From positions 83,527,001-83,591,000 of the forward strand of contig CM059587.1 in assembly GCA_030407085.1 (NCBI GenBank): DNA of 64,000 bases. The letters run 5' to 3'. The number at the start of each line of letters is the position of its first letter. Position 1 is the first letter of the stretch. The notes below the pieces were generated by a model. It saw nothing but the letters and a program-made list of their open reading frames with translations, did no database searches and was not told the DNA's origin. The translations under genes and the position numbers were made by a program. Positions 10,078 to 21,756 of this stretch are shown here, one piece after another. Source of the DNA: Trichopria drosophilae. Its lineage: Eukaryota > Arthropoda > Insecta > Hymenoptera > Diapriidae.

Positions 10078-11797
10078 AACAAGGTCCATTGCGGGTCATA
10101 AAACTGATTTGCGAAATCCATGACATGCAAGTTTCCATGCTGACAAGTAACTAGATACATTTTTTTTTCAATATTTATCTAACAAATCAAACCTAAAAAG
10201 AACTTCAGAAAAATTAAGAAACATAATCTACGCAATACTGTTAAATCCAGAAAAGTTGAAAAATACGACATAGCTTATTAATTTCGAGGTCACTTTGCAA
10301 AATCCGTCAAAAAGTAAAAATTGCAAAATTTAATTTTTTTTTAAGTATTGAGATTTTATTAAAAGTATGGTCAAATCAGGCTAAAACGTTTCAATTTTAA
10401 GAAAAACATTAAATTTTTGTACTCTTGACCATTGTAACGAAATCAAAATAGCATGCTCAATATAAATGTCTTTGAAAAATTTGGGAACGCTCGAAAAACT
10501 TATTTTTTTCCAAAACAATTCATCGAAAAATGAAGTGCGAAATTTTTTATAAAATTGTTCACAAAATTGTATATTAATTATGAAATATTTTGAAAAAATG
10601 TTGGCATATTCTGTGAAGAATTCTATTTGCACTAATATTATAGAAAAGATAGAATAAAAAAGACAAGAAGATACAAGATGAATAGCTATTAAAATGGCGC
10701 ATTTATGTCGGAGTGCTTGAACTGTGTTGCATCACATGCCGCCCAAACAAGAGGGAACTTAAAATACGAATTTCTGAGCGCAAACAGAATATTAGTAGAT
10801 CAACACCGAACATCGTTATTTCTGAATACAGGATGAAGTTTAGCCATGACGTTAACCGAAATACTGGATAAGAACCTAATTTAAGCTGGAGGATGAAACT
10901 TTTGAACCTGTCAATTTTAGGAAAATTAAATATATTGAACATAATATATGAAATGTTTGTTCTAAAGAATTTTTATGTAAATTCCGTTGCTACTTGAAGA
11001 AAACATCAAAATCCATGATGTTTGTAGACTAATGATTTTTAAGATCCTTTTTCATGAAAAGCGTATCCTTTATAAAGAAAAATTCTGTATGATTCAATGA
11101 GAATACACTCAAATCGAGAATGTCTGAAGCATGTGATGTACATAAAATCAAGTATCACATGACAATATCGGAGAATTCCAAAGAATCATGAATGATGGTG
11201 GTTGCTAGTGGATGATGATGAAGAGGAATGATAATACGAAATATATCATTAGTATTTGTTATTTTCATTAACTATGAAATGATAACATCTAAGATCTCAC
11301 TATATCATCATTTATTGTCATCACCTGTCGTCATCATCATCATACAAACATTCACCGTTAAACTTCTTATTCTCTATTCTCTATTCTTTTTATTATCCTT
11401 ACAATTCTGCAATTCCCATCTTCATTTTCATCTCGCTGTTATCATTCAACTTTATCGTCTGTAATCTGTCTTATTTGTCACTTCTGACTCACTATTGTTT
11501 CCATACAGAATCATACGTCATCATTGTGCCGTCATCGTCGTAATCAATTATAAGTTTATTCGTATTTCAACTAAATATTTTAAACTGTTATCATTCCAAA
11601 TTTCAAAATTAAAATGTTAGAAGCTTCATCTCGCTTTTTTAAGCCTATCAATCTAAATTTTCTTGAAAGAAAACTATGTCACTCTTTGGTGTGAGTAAAA
11701 AATTAACTATTGCAGGAATTAAATCTCGTTTTACTGGTTAAAATACTAATGCTTTCCTTAACAGTTGTCTGTATTCACTCTAGAAGAATCAGATAAT
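10078..11797. other. AT-rich noncoding DNA
   Basis: No recognisable gene. Near 11180-11340 there is low-complexity sequence rich in GATGATG and CATCATCAT. Short open frames at 10381-10942 (minus) and 11228-11464 (plus) lack any family motif. Confidence 0.55.
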
Positions 11798-12160
11798 ACA
11801 CAGAAAAAATAAGTCTTAAAATTGTTACATCTTAAATTCATCATCAGGTGAGGCTTAATTTAAGCCCGAAAATGCTTTAATTTACTTAAATTCAGTGAGT
11901 GTTTTGGCTTAAAGTCTTATTTTCAGTGAGCAAAACAAAAAATAAGATTAACCCAGCTTATGTCATCTAAGTTAGACGAATCTTATTTCAAACCAAAACC
12001 ATATCGGCTGAAAGTCAGTTTTCTTGTCTGAAAGTAAGACTTTAAGCCTAAATATTGACTGAATTTAAGAAAATTAATGCAATTTTGGGCTGACATTAAG
12101 CCGCACCTAATGAAAATTTTAACAAATGTAACAATGTTAAGACTTATTTTTTTCTGTGTA
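11798..12160. mobile_element. 363-bp MITE with ACACAGAAAAAATAAGTCTT termini
   Basis: The left end ACACAGAAAAAATAAGTCTT and following ATTGTTACAT are mirrored at the right as ATGTAACA, then AAGACTTATTTTTTTCTGTG, ending at 12160. Inner blocks such as GCTTAATTTAAGCC and GTAAGACTTTAAGCC are also partly mirrored. Interior sequence related to its right half recurs at 17110-17459. Noncoding. Confidence 0.8.
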
Positions 12161-12757
12161 ATTATAAACACATGCTTCTCTTAGGCTATAGGTCGCTTAC
12201 GTCATACTCCAAATGTTTATACCTTCACTCCAAAGTGGTATATGCAATAAGCAATTTGAAAAAATCGATTTTTGTGTTGCGAAACGAATTTCCCAAACAG
12301 AATACAGAGTGAAGCTTCAAATTTATAGTGGAAGAAAACCTACTTTAAACCTAACCTACGAGAGGGAAGAAACCTTCAAAGACAACAACAATCTGAAATT
12401 GTTGACGTTTTGGAAGACATAGAAGATATATTTTATCGACCGAGAATCGATGACTTTATGTAAGTTAAAAAAAGAAATTTTTGTGACGTTTTTCGGCTTT
12501 TTACTAAAAACACTGCACTTTCAAAGTTGTTGGACATGATATCTTAAAATTTACTGCACCAATCTTTTTGAAATTTTATTCTCTTCTTTCAAACATATTT
12601 AGTTCCCGAGTGGAAGAAGAATTTTTTTTCAATGCATAGAACTTGTTTTAGACACAAAATGGTCAATCGTAACTCAACCTTTAAAGTTTTATAAAAAGTT
12701 TAAAATGCATTTTTTTTTTCAAAATCTCTACTAACGAAATACTTTTGGATTTTTTAA
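12161..12757. other. Noncoding spacer
   Basis: No gene seen. A 69-codon frame at 12213-12422 has no recognisable motif and no clear splice context. Confidence 0.5.
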
Positions 12758-12949
12758 CACCTCAAAACCCCGAATTTCAAAAATCCGAAACATTCATAAA
12801 TCGTCATTTAAAAAGCCGACATTGTTGTTTTCATGAATATTACAGCTTATGGCTCACTGACTTTTTGACAGTCATCGATTCTGAGTGTCGGCTTTTTAAA
12901 TCTCGATTTATCAATGTTTTGGATTTTTTAAATTCGGGTTTTTGAGGTG
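12758..12949. mobile_element. 192-bp palindromic MITE (CCTCAAAA family), copy 1
   Basis: The arms CCTCAAAACCCCGAATTTCA and the inverse AAATTCGGGTTTTTGAGGTG bound a core with a second inverted pair (AAAAAGCCGACA/TGTCGGCTTTTT). A second copy at 55372-55531 carries the same termini but the central TTCATGAATATTACAGCT segment in the opposite orientation. Fully noncoding. Confidence 0.85.
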
Positions 12950-13620
12950 CTCTGACGGCATTTATCCCCTTAACAATTAATTCCAAAAACTTACTTTTTG
13001 GATAATGTCAAAATTATAGCCTGACTACCCAGTGTTTAAACTCGGAAAACTCACAAAGTTATAGTCGTTTCATCCGCGGAGACCCCGAATTATCATACCG
13101 TTGGAGTGAAACGCCGTTCGCAGAGATTTCAGGAACCTCTCATCGCAAATGTGTTTAATTAACTTTCCGTGGCATCGTGAAATCTTAAAATTTAATTACA
13201 CACCCAGCGAAATAATAATCCGTAGTGATTGTATACACTGGTCCCAGGACGTATCCAGCTTTGGCCCAAGTTTCGTTGCACTTCTCGTAGAGCACTAAAC
13301 TGCAGCAGCTGGAGCTTCTTGGAGTTTTCCTATTCTTTCACCAAAATTAATACTAAATTCGACTGGAGCGATTTCGATGGTCGACGAAAATCTCGACGGG
13401 AGAGCTATCCCGTATACGATCGACGGCCAGGAATAGCGTCGCCCTACGTCACACAATGTACAAGGCGATGCAGGCCTCGATTTCTTAAAAAAATTCTACT
13501 TGTGGTGCGTATTTGGAGTGAAAACTCATTTTTTTAAGAAGGAAGAATGAAATGGAAAATTTTCATTCGTTAAAAATGTAATTTTTGTCCTTCAGGGCAA
13601 TATTTCTCTAAGTTATCTCT
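12950..13620. other. Mixed-composition spacer with a GC-richer block
   Basis: 13050-13470 is clearly GC-richer than its surroundings and spans a 102-codon frame (13229-13537, plus) with no family motif. It could be a conserved noncoding or decayed exon region; nothing decides this. Confidence 0.4.
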
Positions 13621-14794
13621 TTAACCCTTTAAGGCCTAAACGGACACATTTTGAGCATCAGTTTAAACGTCGGTAATGTGCATATAAAAGCATTTGGAAA
13701 ATTGTTACTCCCACTAATTCTGACGTAAAATTGTATGCTCTTTCAGAATCTATCAATAAAATTTCAATAAAATGAATAGCAAAAAAGTTATACACGTTTT
13801 TTTTGTAAAAAAACATGGTTTTTTTAAAATTTATTTTTCATTCTAACATCATTTTCACCTGGAAATTGCATTGGAAAATATCGCGTCCATGGACCCTTAG
13901 GATTAAAACGTACCGTGTTATAATTTGAATTTCAAGATGGCGCCTAGAAGCTCAAAATTCTTTTTAAAACTTAACAAAATTTTTTCTTGAAAACTATAGA
14001 CTTTACAGAAAATTTGCTAAGAAAAAAATGTCATAGAATTTGTTAAAGAACCTTCTTAAATTTTATAACAATTTATTGATACACCATCCATACACGGTCC
14101 ATATTTTTCAAGGAAATAAATGATTAAACTTTTTTTAGATTTCAAGACTAACAAGTTTAATAATTTATTTCCTTGAAAAATATGGACTTTAGAGAAAATC
14201 TGCTAAGAATAAAAATGTCTTAAAATTGGTTAAAGAACCTTCTCAATTTTTTTGAGATTTTTTAAATGACTTTTTTTTAAATTTTCAAAAAACCAAAAAG
14301 CGTATCAATAAATTGTTATAAAATTTGAGAAGGTTCTTTAACAAATTCTATGACATTTTTTTCTTAGCGAATTTTCTGTAAAGTCTATAGTTTTCAAGAA
14401 AAAATTTTGTTAAGTTTTAAAAAGATTTTTGAGCTTCTAGGCGCCATTTTGGAAGTCGCCATTTTGAAATTCAAATTAGAACACGGTAAGTTTTGATCCT
14501 AAGGGTCCATGGACGCGATATTTTCACCTTAGACATGTTTCCCAATGCAATTTCCTGGTGAAACTGATGTTAGAATGAAATACAAATTTTTAAAAACCAC
14601 GTTTTTTTTACAAAAAAACGTGTATAACTTTTTTGCTTTTCGTATTATCGAAATTTTATTGAAAGATTCTGAAAGAGCATACAATTTTACGTCAGAAATA
14701 GTGGGAGTAAAAATTTTCCAATTGCTTTTATATACAAATTATCGACGTTTAAACTGATGCTCAAAATGTGTCCGTTTAGGCCTTAATGGGTTAA
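13621..14794. mobile_element. 1,174-bp TTAA foldback MITE, second family
   Basis: The left end TTAACCCTTTAAGGCCTAAA and right end GGCCTTAATGGGTTAA are inverse, with the TTAA target at 13621-13624 and 14791-14794. The arms are each about 550 bp and nearly identical inverses, for example CGCGTCCATGGACCCTTAGG against its inverse near 14500-14520. The element is therefore almost one long palindrome. Interior blocks with AAAACTATAGACTTTA and AGAATTTGTTAAAGAA resemble the interior of the other TTAA family (3463, 21757). The 70-codon frame at 14545-14757 lies in the arm and is not a gene. Confidence 0.9.
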
Positions 14795-15753
14795 ACGTAA
14801 AAATTCACTTTTTCCGAAAAATGAAACGTTTTTCATGGGACAAACTTGCAAAATACACTGTATCGCTCATTTTCAGTAAGTTTTTTGTGGCGGAATAAAA
14901 AGCTTGTTCCCACTTTGACAAGAACCAGATTAAAGTTGACAAATAGCACCTTAATACTGCCCATGCCGAATTGTAAATAATAATTTTGTACCGGAACAAA
15001 AACTTACTGAATATGAGCAAAAACAATGTTTTTTTTGCACTTTTAGGTTAGGATATCTCAAAATCTTAATATCGTAGAACAATTTTTAGCATGAAAGTTT
15101 GTTATTGTCATGTAATTACACATTTACTTCATGTATGAAAATCATAATTGTTACCTGACAAAAACTTCGATAACTCGATTAAAAAAAATCATATCGGAAT
15201 TACTAAAAAAGCATTTCAAAGCTGACAAATAGCACCTTAATATTGTACATGCCAAACTGCAAATAATAACTTAGTTTAGCTACAAAAACTTACTGAATAT
15301 GAGTAAAATCAGTGTTTTTTTGTATTTTTAGGTTAGGATATCTCAAAATCTTGACGTGATAGAACAATTCTACGACCAAATTTGGATTCAACAAAACGAA
15401 AACCTTTGGAAACGTATAGTCCGATTTCTGGGTATAAATTTTATTGGCCTGTATGTAATTTTTATATCTCCTTTACAACCTATAAAGAGTACTTACCAAA
15501 TTTTTGGGAACTTTTAGACTTTATAAGGAAAACTTAATTACAAGAAAACGCTTTCACTCTTTTGAAGAGAAATTTCATTCCTCAATATTACAAAATATAT
15601 AACAGTAAAAATCTAAATCAGTGGAGTGAAAAACGAAACACTCTTCTAAAAACGAGAATTTTTCTGCATTTAAAACCCAGATTTAATTTTTTCTACACTT
15701 CATTCTTTAAGCGTGAAAACTTACCCATTTATAAAACTGCTCTCTAAATGTAT
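14795..15753. other. Noncoding region with a duplicated block
   Basis: AT-rich DNA holding the direct repeats at 14936-15374 (listed separately). From about 15540 onward, ACTCTT/AAGAGT motifs appear that lead into the neighbouring GAGTGA palindrome cluster. No gene seen. Confidence 0.5.
14936..15374 (+). repeat. Two direct copies of a ~155-bp block, 286 bp apart
   Basis: 14936-15092 and 15222-15374 share AAATAGCACCTTAATA, AAAAACTTACTGAATATGAG and TTTAGGTTAGGATATCTCAA in the same order. A partly inverted relative of the middle block lies at about 14865-14900 (CTCATTTTCAGTAAG). This looks like a decayed compound repeat. Confidence 0.8.
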
Positions 15754-15959
15754 TGGAGTGAGAATTCCCTCTTAAATTAGTGAATACCGAACAACTCTTT
15801 CACGAGAGTTGAATATTCAAGTCTTTAAGATTAAAATTTCACTCTTTAAGAGTGAAATTTCAATCTAACAAGAGTTGAATTCAATTAAAGATTTGAATAT
15901 TCACTCTTTCACGAGAGTTGCTCTGTTTTCACTAAACACAGAGTGAATTCTCACTCCAA
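15754..15959. repeat. GAGTGA-palindrome element, locus 1
   Basis: It starts TGGAGTGAGAATTCCCTCTT and ends with the inverse-type AGAGTGAATTCTCACTCCA. The interior is made of degenerate GAGTGAAATTTCACTC-like palindromes. Looser copies of the same motif extend from about 15540 to 16070. Related clusters are at 19044-19290 and 46001-46488. Noncoding. Confidence 0.75.
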
Positions 15960-16080
15960 GAAATTTAGAGAGTGACTCTTTATGGAGTGAAAAATCACTT
16001 ACACTTCCAAAAGATGAATTTTTACTCCTTTGAAATAAAGTATATTTCATTTCACTCCAGAAAATTTTAAAAACCACACC

Positions 16081-16604
16081 GTGACGCGCACGCACAGATT
16101 ACCGTCACAAGTCTTTACACCCTGATGCGAGATTCTCCCCAGCACGCAATCTGCGTTCCTTAGTGCATTCGTGGATTTATCGTGGCTATCCGCTTTAGGT
16201 ACGTGTTAACAAAGCGCGTATGTAGTTTCTTTTCTCGACCGTGACGTCACGATATGCCAGTCACGTGTGTGTGGATGTGCACGTGGGACATAACCTTGCT
16301 TGTGCCTCGACGATTAACTCAGCCGATGTCACTCCAAGTAGACTGAACTTCGCCCCTACCCCTCCACCCTTCATATCATACTACGGAAGGTCCAAAATAT
16401 ACTATATAATTGAATAAATATTGCATAAAAGTGTAGAAATGGAAATATTCCATAAAAGGGGGAAAGATTACTTTGCGTTTGGTATTTCGGATTTTTCGTA
16501 ATTTTAGTACCTTTCACAATAATTTAATCATTTTACATATTTTCATGAGACGATTTTTACTCTACGCTGGAAAATATCGTGTTGGGGATAAAGAATGTTG
16601 TATT
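16081..16604. other. GC-richer block then AT-rich spacer
   Basis: 16085-16380 is GC- and CpG-richer than average (several ACGTG-type words), unlike the repeats on either side. No open frame with coding character crosses it. It might be regulatory DNA, but nothing specific can be named. Confidence 0.4.
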
Positions 16605-16983
16605 AAGGGAGTTCTAAAGTGCTTCGCTGATAACGTAGGAATTTTCATTAAAAAAAAGTAAATAAAAAAATGACTGAATCGATTTTTCAAAATTCGGGCT
16701 CTGTTAAAGTAATTCTAATTACTATGGACGGTTTTAGAGAAAATACCAAAGACATTAATTGATAACTGACCGAGAATTTTCGGAAATAAGTGATTTTTAT
16801 TCAGTTTTTAATTAATTTGTTGGTATTTTCTAGGATACAGACTAAAATAATTAGAATCACTCTTACAGAGATCTAATTTTGAAAAATCGATTCAGTAATT
16901 TTTTATTTACGTTTTTTAATGAAGATTCCTACTTTATCCGCGAAGCATTTAGAATTATCGGCGCAACACTTTAGAAACCCTTT
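16605..16983. mobile_element. About 380-bp inverted-repeat MITE, copy 3
   Basis: Same family as 7776-8155. The left end GTTCTAAAGTGCTTCGCTGA is mirrored at the right in GGCGCAACACTTTAGAAACC, with the shared internal words AAATAAAAAAATGACTGAAT and TCGGGCTCTGTTAAAG. Confidence 0.8.
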
Positions 16984-17109
16984 AAAAAATATTTGACCTT
17001 AAAAATTCGAAATATCGGCTCTTCTATAATATAATGACCTATCCTTTAAAAGGCGTTTTTATTATCTCGAACAATAAAACCTACTGATTTTAATGCAATA
17101 ATTTGAGCC

Positions 17110-17459
17110 AACTCAAGCAAACTCTTGTCAGTAAAAAATTATGTGTTAAATTTGTTACATATTGAATTCAGCACCGTAAAATGCTTAATTTCAGCCTAAA
17201 ATTGTGCTAATTTTCTTAAATTAAGTCAATATTTGCGCTCAAAACCTTGTTTTTAGTTTTGGAAACTTACTTTTAGTCAATATTCAGGCTTGAAATAATA
17301 AGAACTCTCTAACTAAGGTGTGACAAGCTCGAAAATTTGTTCTTTAAGCATAAATCTCGACTAAAATTAAACTTTGCCGTCCGAAAGTAAGACTTTAAGC
17401 GCAAATATTGACTTAATTTAAGAAAATTAGTGCAATTTTAGACTGAAATTAAGCACAAA
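17110..17459. repeat. Diverged relative of the 11.8-kb MITE
   Basis: The right half contains GAAAGTAAGACTTTAAGCGC followed by AAATATTGACTTAATTTAAG, closely matching 12030-12075. The left part has mirrored counterparts (TTAAATTAAGTCAATATTTG). The ends are decayed and no target duplication is visible. Confidence 0.65.
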
Positions 17460-17752
17460 AAGTGTAAAAAATGCGAATTTTTGTGGTTTTTCCCGTTTAT
17501 CTCATTTTGATAAATAGCTAATCAAACAAATGTGTCAGAAACTCGTAGCCCTTGAAAAATACGAAAAACGCGTTTTGAGAATTTTGTGAGATTAAGAGGC
17601 TCCTGTTGAGCTCAATTTTCATCTAACATCAGTGGATTAGGGGTTATATTGTTTGTTTTTTCAAGCGCTACAACTTTCTTTAGTGGTATTTCATTAGCTA
17701 TTTATCAAAATGAGATAAACGCGAAAACCGCAAAAATTTGCACTTTTTACCT
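17460..17752. repeat. Small foldback element, arms about 60 bp
   Basis: The left arm (about 17460-17526) includes CGTTTATCTCATTTTGATAA. The right arm (about 17694-17752) is its inverse (TTATCAAAATGAGATAAACG) and ends GCACTTTTTACC. It directly abuts the preceding MITE relative, so the two may be one composite insertion. Confidence 0.75.
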
Positions 17753-18780
17753 TTTTTACGACTATAGCAAGAGAAATATTCATTTTAGATCAAAGAGTCC
17801 TGGAGATAAATTGGAGTGCTTAAAAGTGACTTTACAATGAGCCTAATTTGGTTAAGATAACTTATTATATTAAGTTATAGCAAAAAGAGTGATTTTTTTA
17901 ACCTTCAATGGCGCCCAAATCAAATCAAACATTATTTTTGCAAGAAAATTACTTTCTGTGACTTAATTTGTAATTATATTATGGAAATAAATGAATCTTA
18001 ATAGAAGGTCCTACAAGGGAACTTATAATTAATATCAATCTTATTAGTGCACAGTAGCGCTACCAAAAATTCAGTGATAACAGTCATAACAGATCAGCCA
18101 TGTGCGCTGAGGAATACTTTCTACTTGTTACTTTTTTCATTAGAAATTATTTTGATTATTTCTTTCAAATTTCGTAATCTGGCATTCCAATAAAAGAGTT
18201 ACAATGACAATAGATGTTTACAAATAATAATTTCCGAAACATAAATGAAAGAGATTCTTTCAGTAGTAACAGAAATTCTGGTACCGTGAATTTCAAAAAA
18301 ATGGAATATAGATAATAAAAATCAGTTTTTTTTATTTATTTCAGTTTCCGACGTTTATTTAAGGAAGTCATGTTATTTATGAGTGTTAAACAATTAAATT
18401 GTTAAATAATTGTATACAGTAAAAACAATATTTTTATACAATCTTTAGTATAAAGTAATCTTATAGAATCAGTCGCTAATTACGAATTAATCGATTAAAT
18501 TTTGAAATTTAATATGGCAGATCCATTATGGCAGATCCATTATGGCGGGCACAAAATATTAAATATGCAAAGAATTTTTTATACTCAGTATCCACATGCT
18601 TTTGGGTCGTTTATTTTCCATTTGTGGTCACATTTACGTAATTAAAAATGGCGGCTCCAAAATGTATGACACCTTCTCTAAATTGCTAAATTTCACAATT
18701 GCAAAATTATCACAGCATTCCGAATAAAATTGTTTAGAAAAAGTATTGGGATTTTCTCGTGCCGTCCCAATGTTTCATAT
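17753..18780. other. Noncoding spacer
   Basis: No gene. A perfect short tandem duplication of ATGGCAGATCCATT lies at about 18512-18545, next to ATGGCGG-type words common in this window's repeats. Confidence 0.5.
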
Positions 18781-18935
18781 GTGTAAAGTTGGCCCCCCAC
18801 TTAACGAAAAAAAAAAATAATGGCAATTCTATGTGCCCCCCACATGGTTCTGAAGTTCTTTACCATTTTTAAAATGGTTCTGTTGATTTGAATAAAACAA
18901 AATGAATTTCAAAATGTCGGGGGCCAACCTCACAC
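18781..18935. mobile_element. 155-bp MITE with GTTGGCCCCC termini
   Basis: The left end GTGTAAAGTTGGCCCCC (18781-18797) is matched by the inverse of the right end, GGGGGCCAACCTCACAC (18919-18935), with two mismatches. The interior is AT-rich and noncoding. Confidence 0.7.
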
Positions 18936-19043
18936 ACATCAATGTATCAGATTAAACAATTCCTAACTTTTTATTTACTTATTTTTATTTGTTTATTTAT
19001 ATTTATTATGTACTATTTAGACCAAAATGACATCTCTAAATTA

Positions 19044-19290
19044 CTTGGAGTGAGAATTCACTCTTAATAGAGTGACAATTGAATCACGCTATCAAAAGAA
19101 TGAATTGTAACTCTTAAAAAATAAAAAACACTCTTTATAGAGAGAAAACTCACTCTTAATGGGGACGAAATTGAGCCACTCTATTGAAAGAGAGAATTCT
19201 CACTCTGAATGAATAAAAACACACTCTGTCTGGAGTGAAAATTCGCTCTTAAAGTGTGAGAATCTATTCTTTCTCTAGACGGGCTCAATT
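19044..19290. repeat. GAGTGA-palindrome element, locus 2
   Basis: It begins TTGGAGTGAGAATTCACTCT, almost the same start as locus 1, and continues as repeated short palindromes of the GAGTGAnAATTCACTC type. The right end is indistinct. Confidence 0.7.
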
Positions 19291-20371
19291 TTCACTTTTA
19301 TTCATTTGTAAGAAATGAGGAGAGACAAGAGAAACTCTTGAAAATTTTTTGTTGAGACCAAAATCATATTTTTTTTCATTTTCGTATTTAATTTAAACAT
19401 TTAGAGATGATGTTTACCATTTTAGAGCCGCCTGTTTGAATTTTGAAAGTCTGCGCACAAGTTCGTTACGAGCAACCCGAAGAAACTTCTACTTATTCCT
19501 TTATTCAATGAATTTAATGATTGTACAAATCGTAACCAAAAGAGTAATGGTAGTCTCTCAAATTTAAAACGTGATGTCATCGTTTAAATCAATAACATGG
19601 ATTCATTTTTTGCTTAAAATTTATACGTTTTTTCAAACAGAGATTTCGTATTCGCTTGATACATATTCATATAAAAAGTTAAATCTCAAAGGGTTACATT
19701 TCCCTCGTATTTTTTTACAAATAAATTGAATTCTACTAAAAAAAGATTAACAAGTAAAATAATAAAACAACATAATACCAAATTAAAAAAAAGTTATTTG
19801 CATTTGCGGCAGCGCGCAAATAATTTAATTAATGTTTCGCAAAAGAAGTGAACATAATGGTTTCAAGAAAATTATAAATACTGGTTGCCCTGCTTGCCAT
19901 TACGTAAACGTTGATTACGTAAATGTATATTTCAACATTGCATAAAACAAAATAACGCACGGATGTTCGCGTACAACGAGTCCACTAGTTATGCTGGTGT
20001 AGCTAATCGAACTGATCGGAATAAACAAATGGCATTCGACGACAATAACAGTTTAGGAAGATAATACGAAATATATGCCTTTGATTTTCGAATTCGATCA
20101 ATAAACATTGTCATTTCCAGACTGCAGTCCTGTTACGTAATATTTATTATTCAGGTATTTTACTAACTAGGAAACGTAACATTTGTTATGTTAATGGAAT
20201 ATGTTTTTAATTCAAAACTGAAACTAAGCTGTTTTATTTACTTCATCAAACCCGCATGTTTACGACAATTAAACGGTTTTTACAGTAGCTAAAATGTTTT
20301 CATCGAAATTGTAATTTAGACGTCATGAATTTTAATTATTATTTATCTTACCAAACATTTATATATAAATA
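19291..20371. other. AT-rich noncoding DNA
   Basis: No gene or clear repeat recognised. Confidence 0.5.
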
Positions 20372-21384
20372 ACACTGGTCATCAAATTTGACTTTGGGAA
20401 ATTGTTGTGCGCTGTATCAAAATCCGTTTACAGAATGTTTCCATCACCCTCCATTTTCGAGACATCCACCATTTTGTATTTTTTTCGAAATTTGTTTCTT
20501 CCGGAATTTTTTTCTCTGCAATAGAGCATGATAATTAAACATAAGAACTCTTATTTTACGCAAAATTACTTCCAGAAAACGTGTGAATTTTTCCAGACAG
20601 AAAAAACAGTGGTTCTTAGTATTATCAGTGAAAAACTACAAAAACATCACTAAAAAAGATAAAAATTTAGGAATTTTCAGGATAAAAAATGTGTATAACT
20701 TAAACAAAAATATCCTAAAAATATTCTACGTTCATAGTCCTGTATTAGGATAATCATGCTTCAATTTCCGAGGCTGTGCATCTATTTAAGTTTATTTACA
20801 TTGAAGATATGAATTTTTTCTCATAAAGTCGAGTTAATGGTAAATTTAGTACATATGTGCTGAAAGCAGTTGCAACTAATACGAGAATGATTTCCATACA
20901 TTTCGCAACACTTTTCAACGTATTTTACATTCATATTTGATTCCGTAAATCCAAAATGGCGGACGAAATTGTAAAAATTATGCAGATATTCCGCATAATA
21001 TTTAATGCACACACAATCATCCAAATCTGTTATTATATGTATCTTGATCAAATTGTTTTTGCCTCAATTTTTGTCTTTTTTGGTGATTTTTTGACAGTTT
21101 TTCACTGGTAATGCTAAGAACTACTGTTTTTTTTCTGTCAGGAAAAATTCACACGTATTCTGGAAGTAATTGTGCATAAAATGAGAGGCCTTACGTTTAA
21201 TTATCATTTTCTATTGCAGAGAAAAAAATTCTGGAAGAATCGAATTTGGAAAAAATACAAAATGGAGGATATTTCGAAAATAGGTGATGGGGAAATTCTG
21301 TAAACGTATTTGGATTCAGCGCAGAAAAATACGTCAGAAAAGTTGAATGCGCATCTCTGATGATTTTTCGGCGTTGACCAGTGT
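20372..21384. mobile_element. 1,013-bp element with ACACTGGTCA termini and ~270-bp inverted arms
   Basis: The left end ACACTGGTCATCAAA is mirrored by GTTGACCAGTGT at the right. Arms of about 270 bp match inversely (for example ACAAAATGGAGGATATTTCG near 21258 against its inverse near 20465), with ~15% differences by eye. The interior (about 20680-21050) has no transposase; the 76-codon minus frame at 20821-21051 is not recognised. CACTG-type ends occur in the CACTA/Chapaev group, but the family cannot be fixed without a target duplication. Confidence 0.8.
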
Positions 21385-21756
21385 AATTATATAAATTTGA
21401 CAATTATGAAAGAAAACTATCCAATACATTTTTGTATTTTAGTTTTACTTTTTTTAATTTTTTAATGTACATATTGACATTTTAAAAATACAGGTGAAAG
21501 TATCCAAAATGGCGGTTAAAACACGAATATCCTTAAATATTATTTTTGTCAATTTGAGGTTAGGATATGTGAAAAATCTGACGTATTGCATAAAATTGGG
21601 CAACGAATTCGTTTTCAGCGACCAAAAATATAAGATCCACTACCTCTACTTCAAGTTATCTCCCAAAATTTTTTTTGTGGTCCTATATTATCAAAATACA
21701 CTTGAAATTTTATAATTTCAAGTATTTTGATAATTTCCATGAAAAAGTCAGTTTAT
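21385..21756. other. Noncoding spacer
   Basis: A 73-codon open frame at 21494-21715 begins with a CAAAATGGCGG word typical of the repeats here and contains GGTTAGGATATGTG, related to the duplicated block at 15 kb. Probably repeat-derived rather than a gene. Confidence 0.45.
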
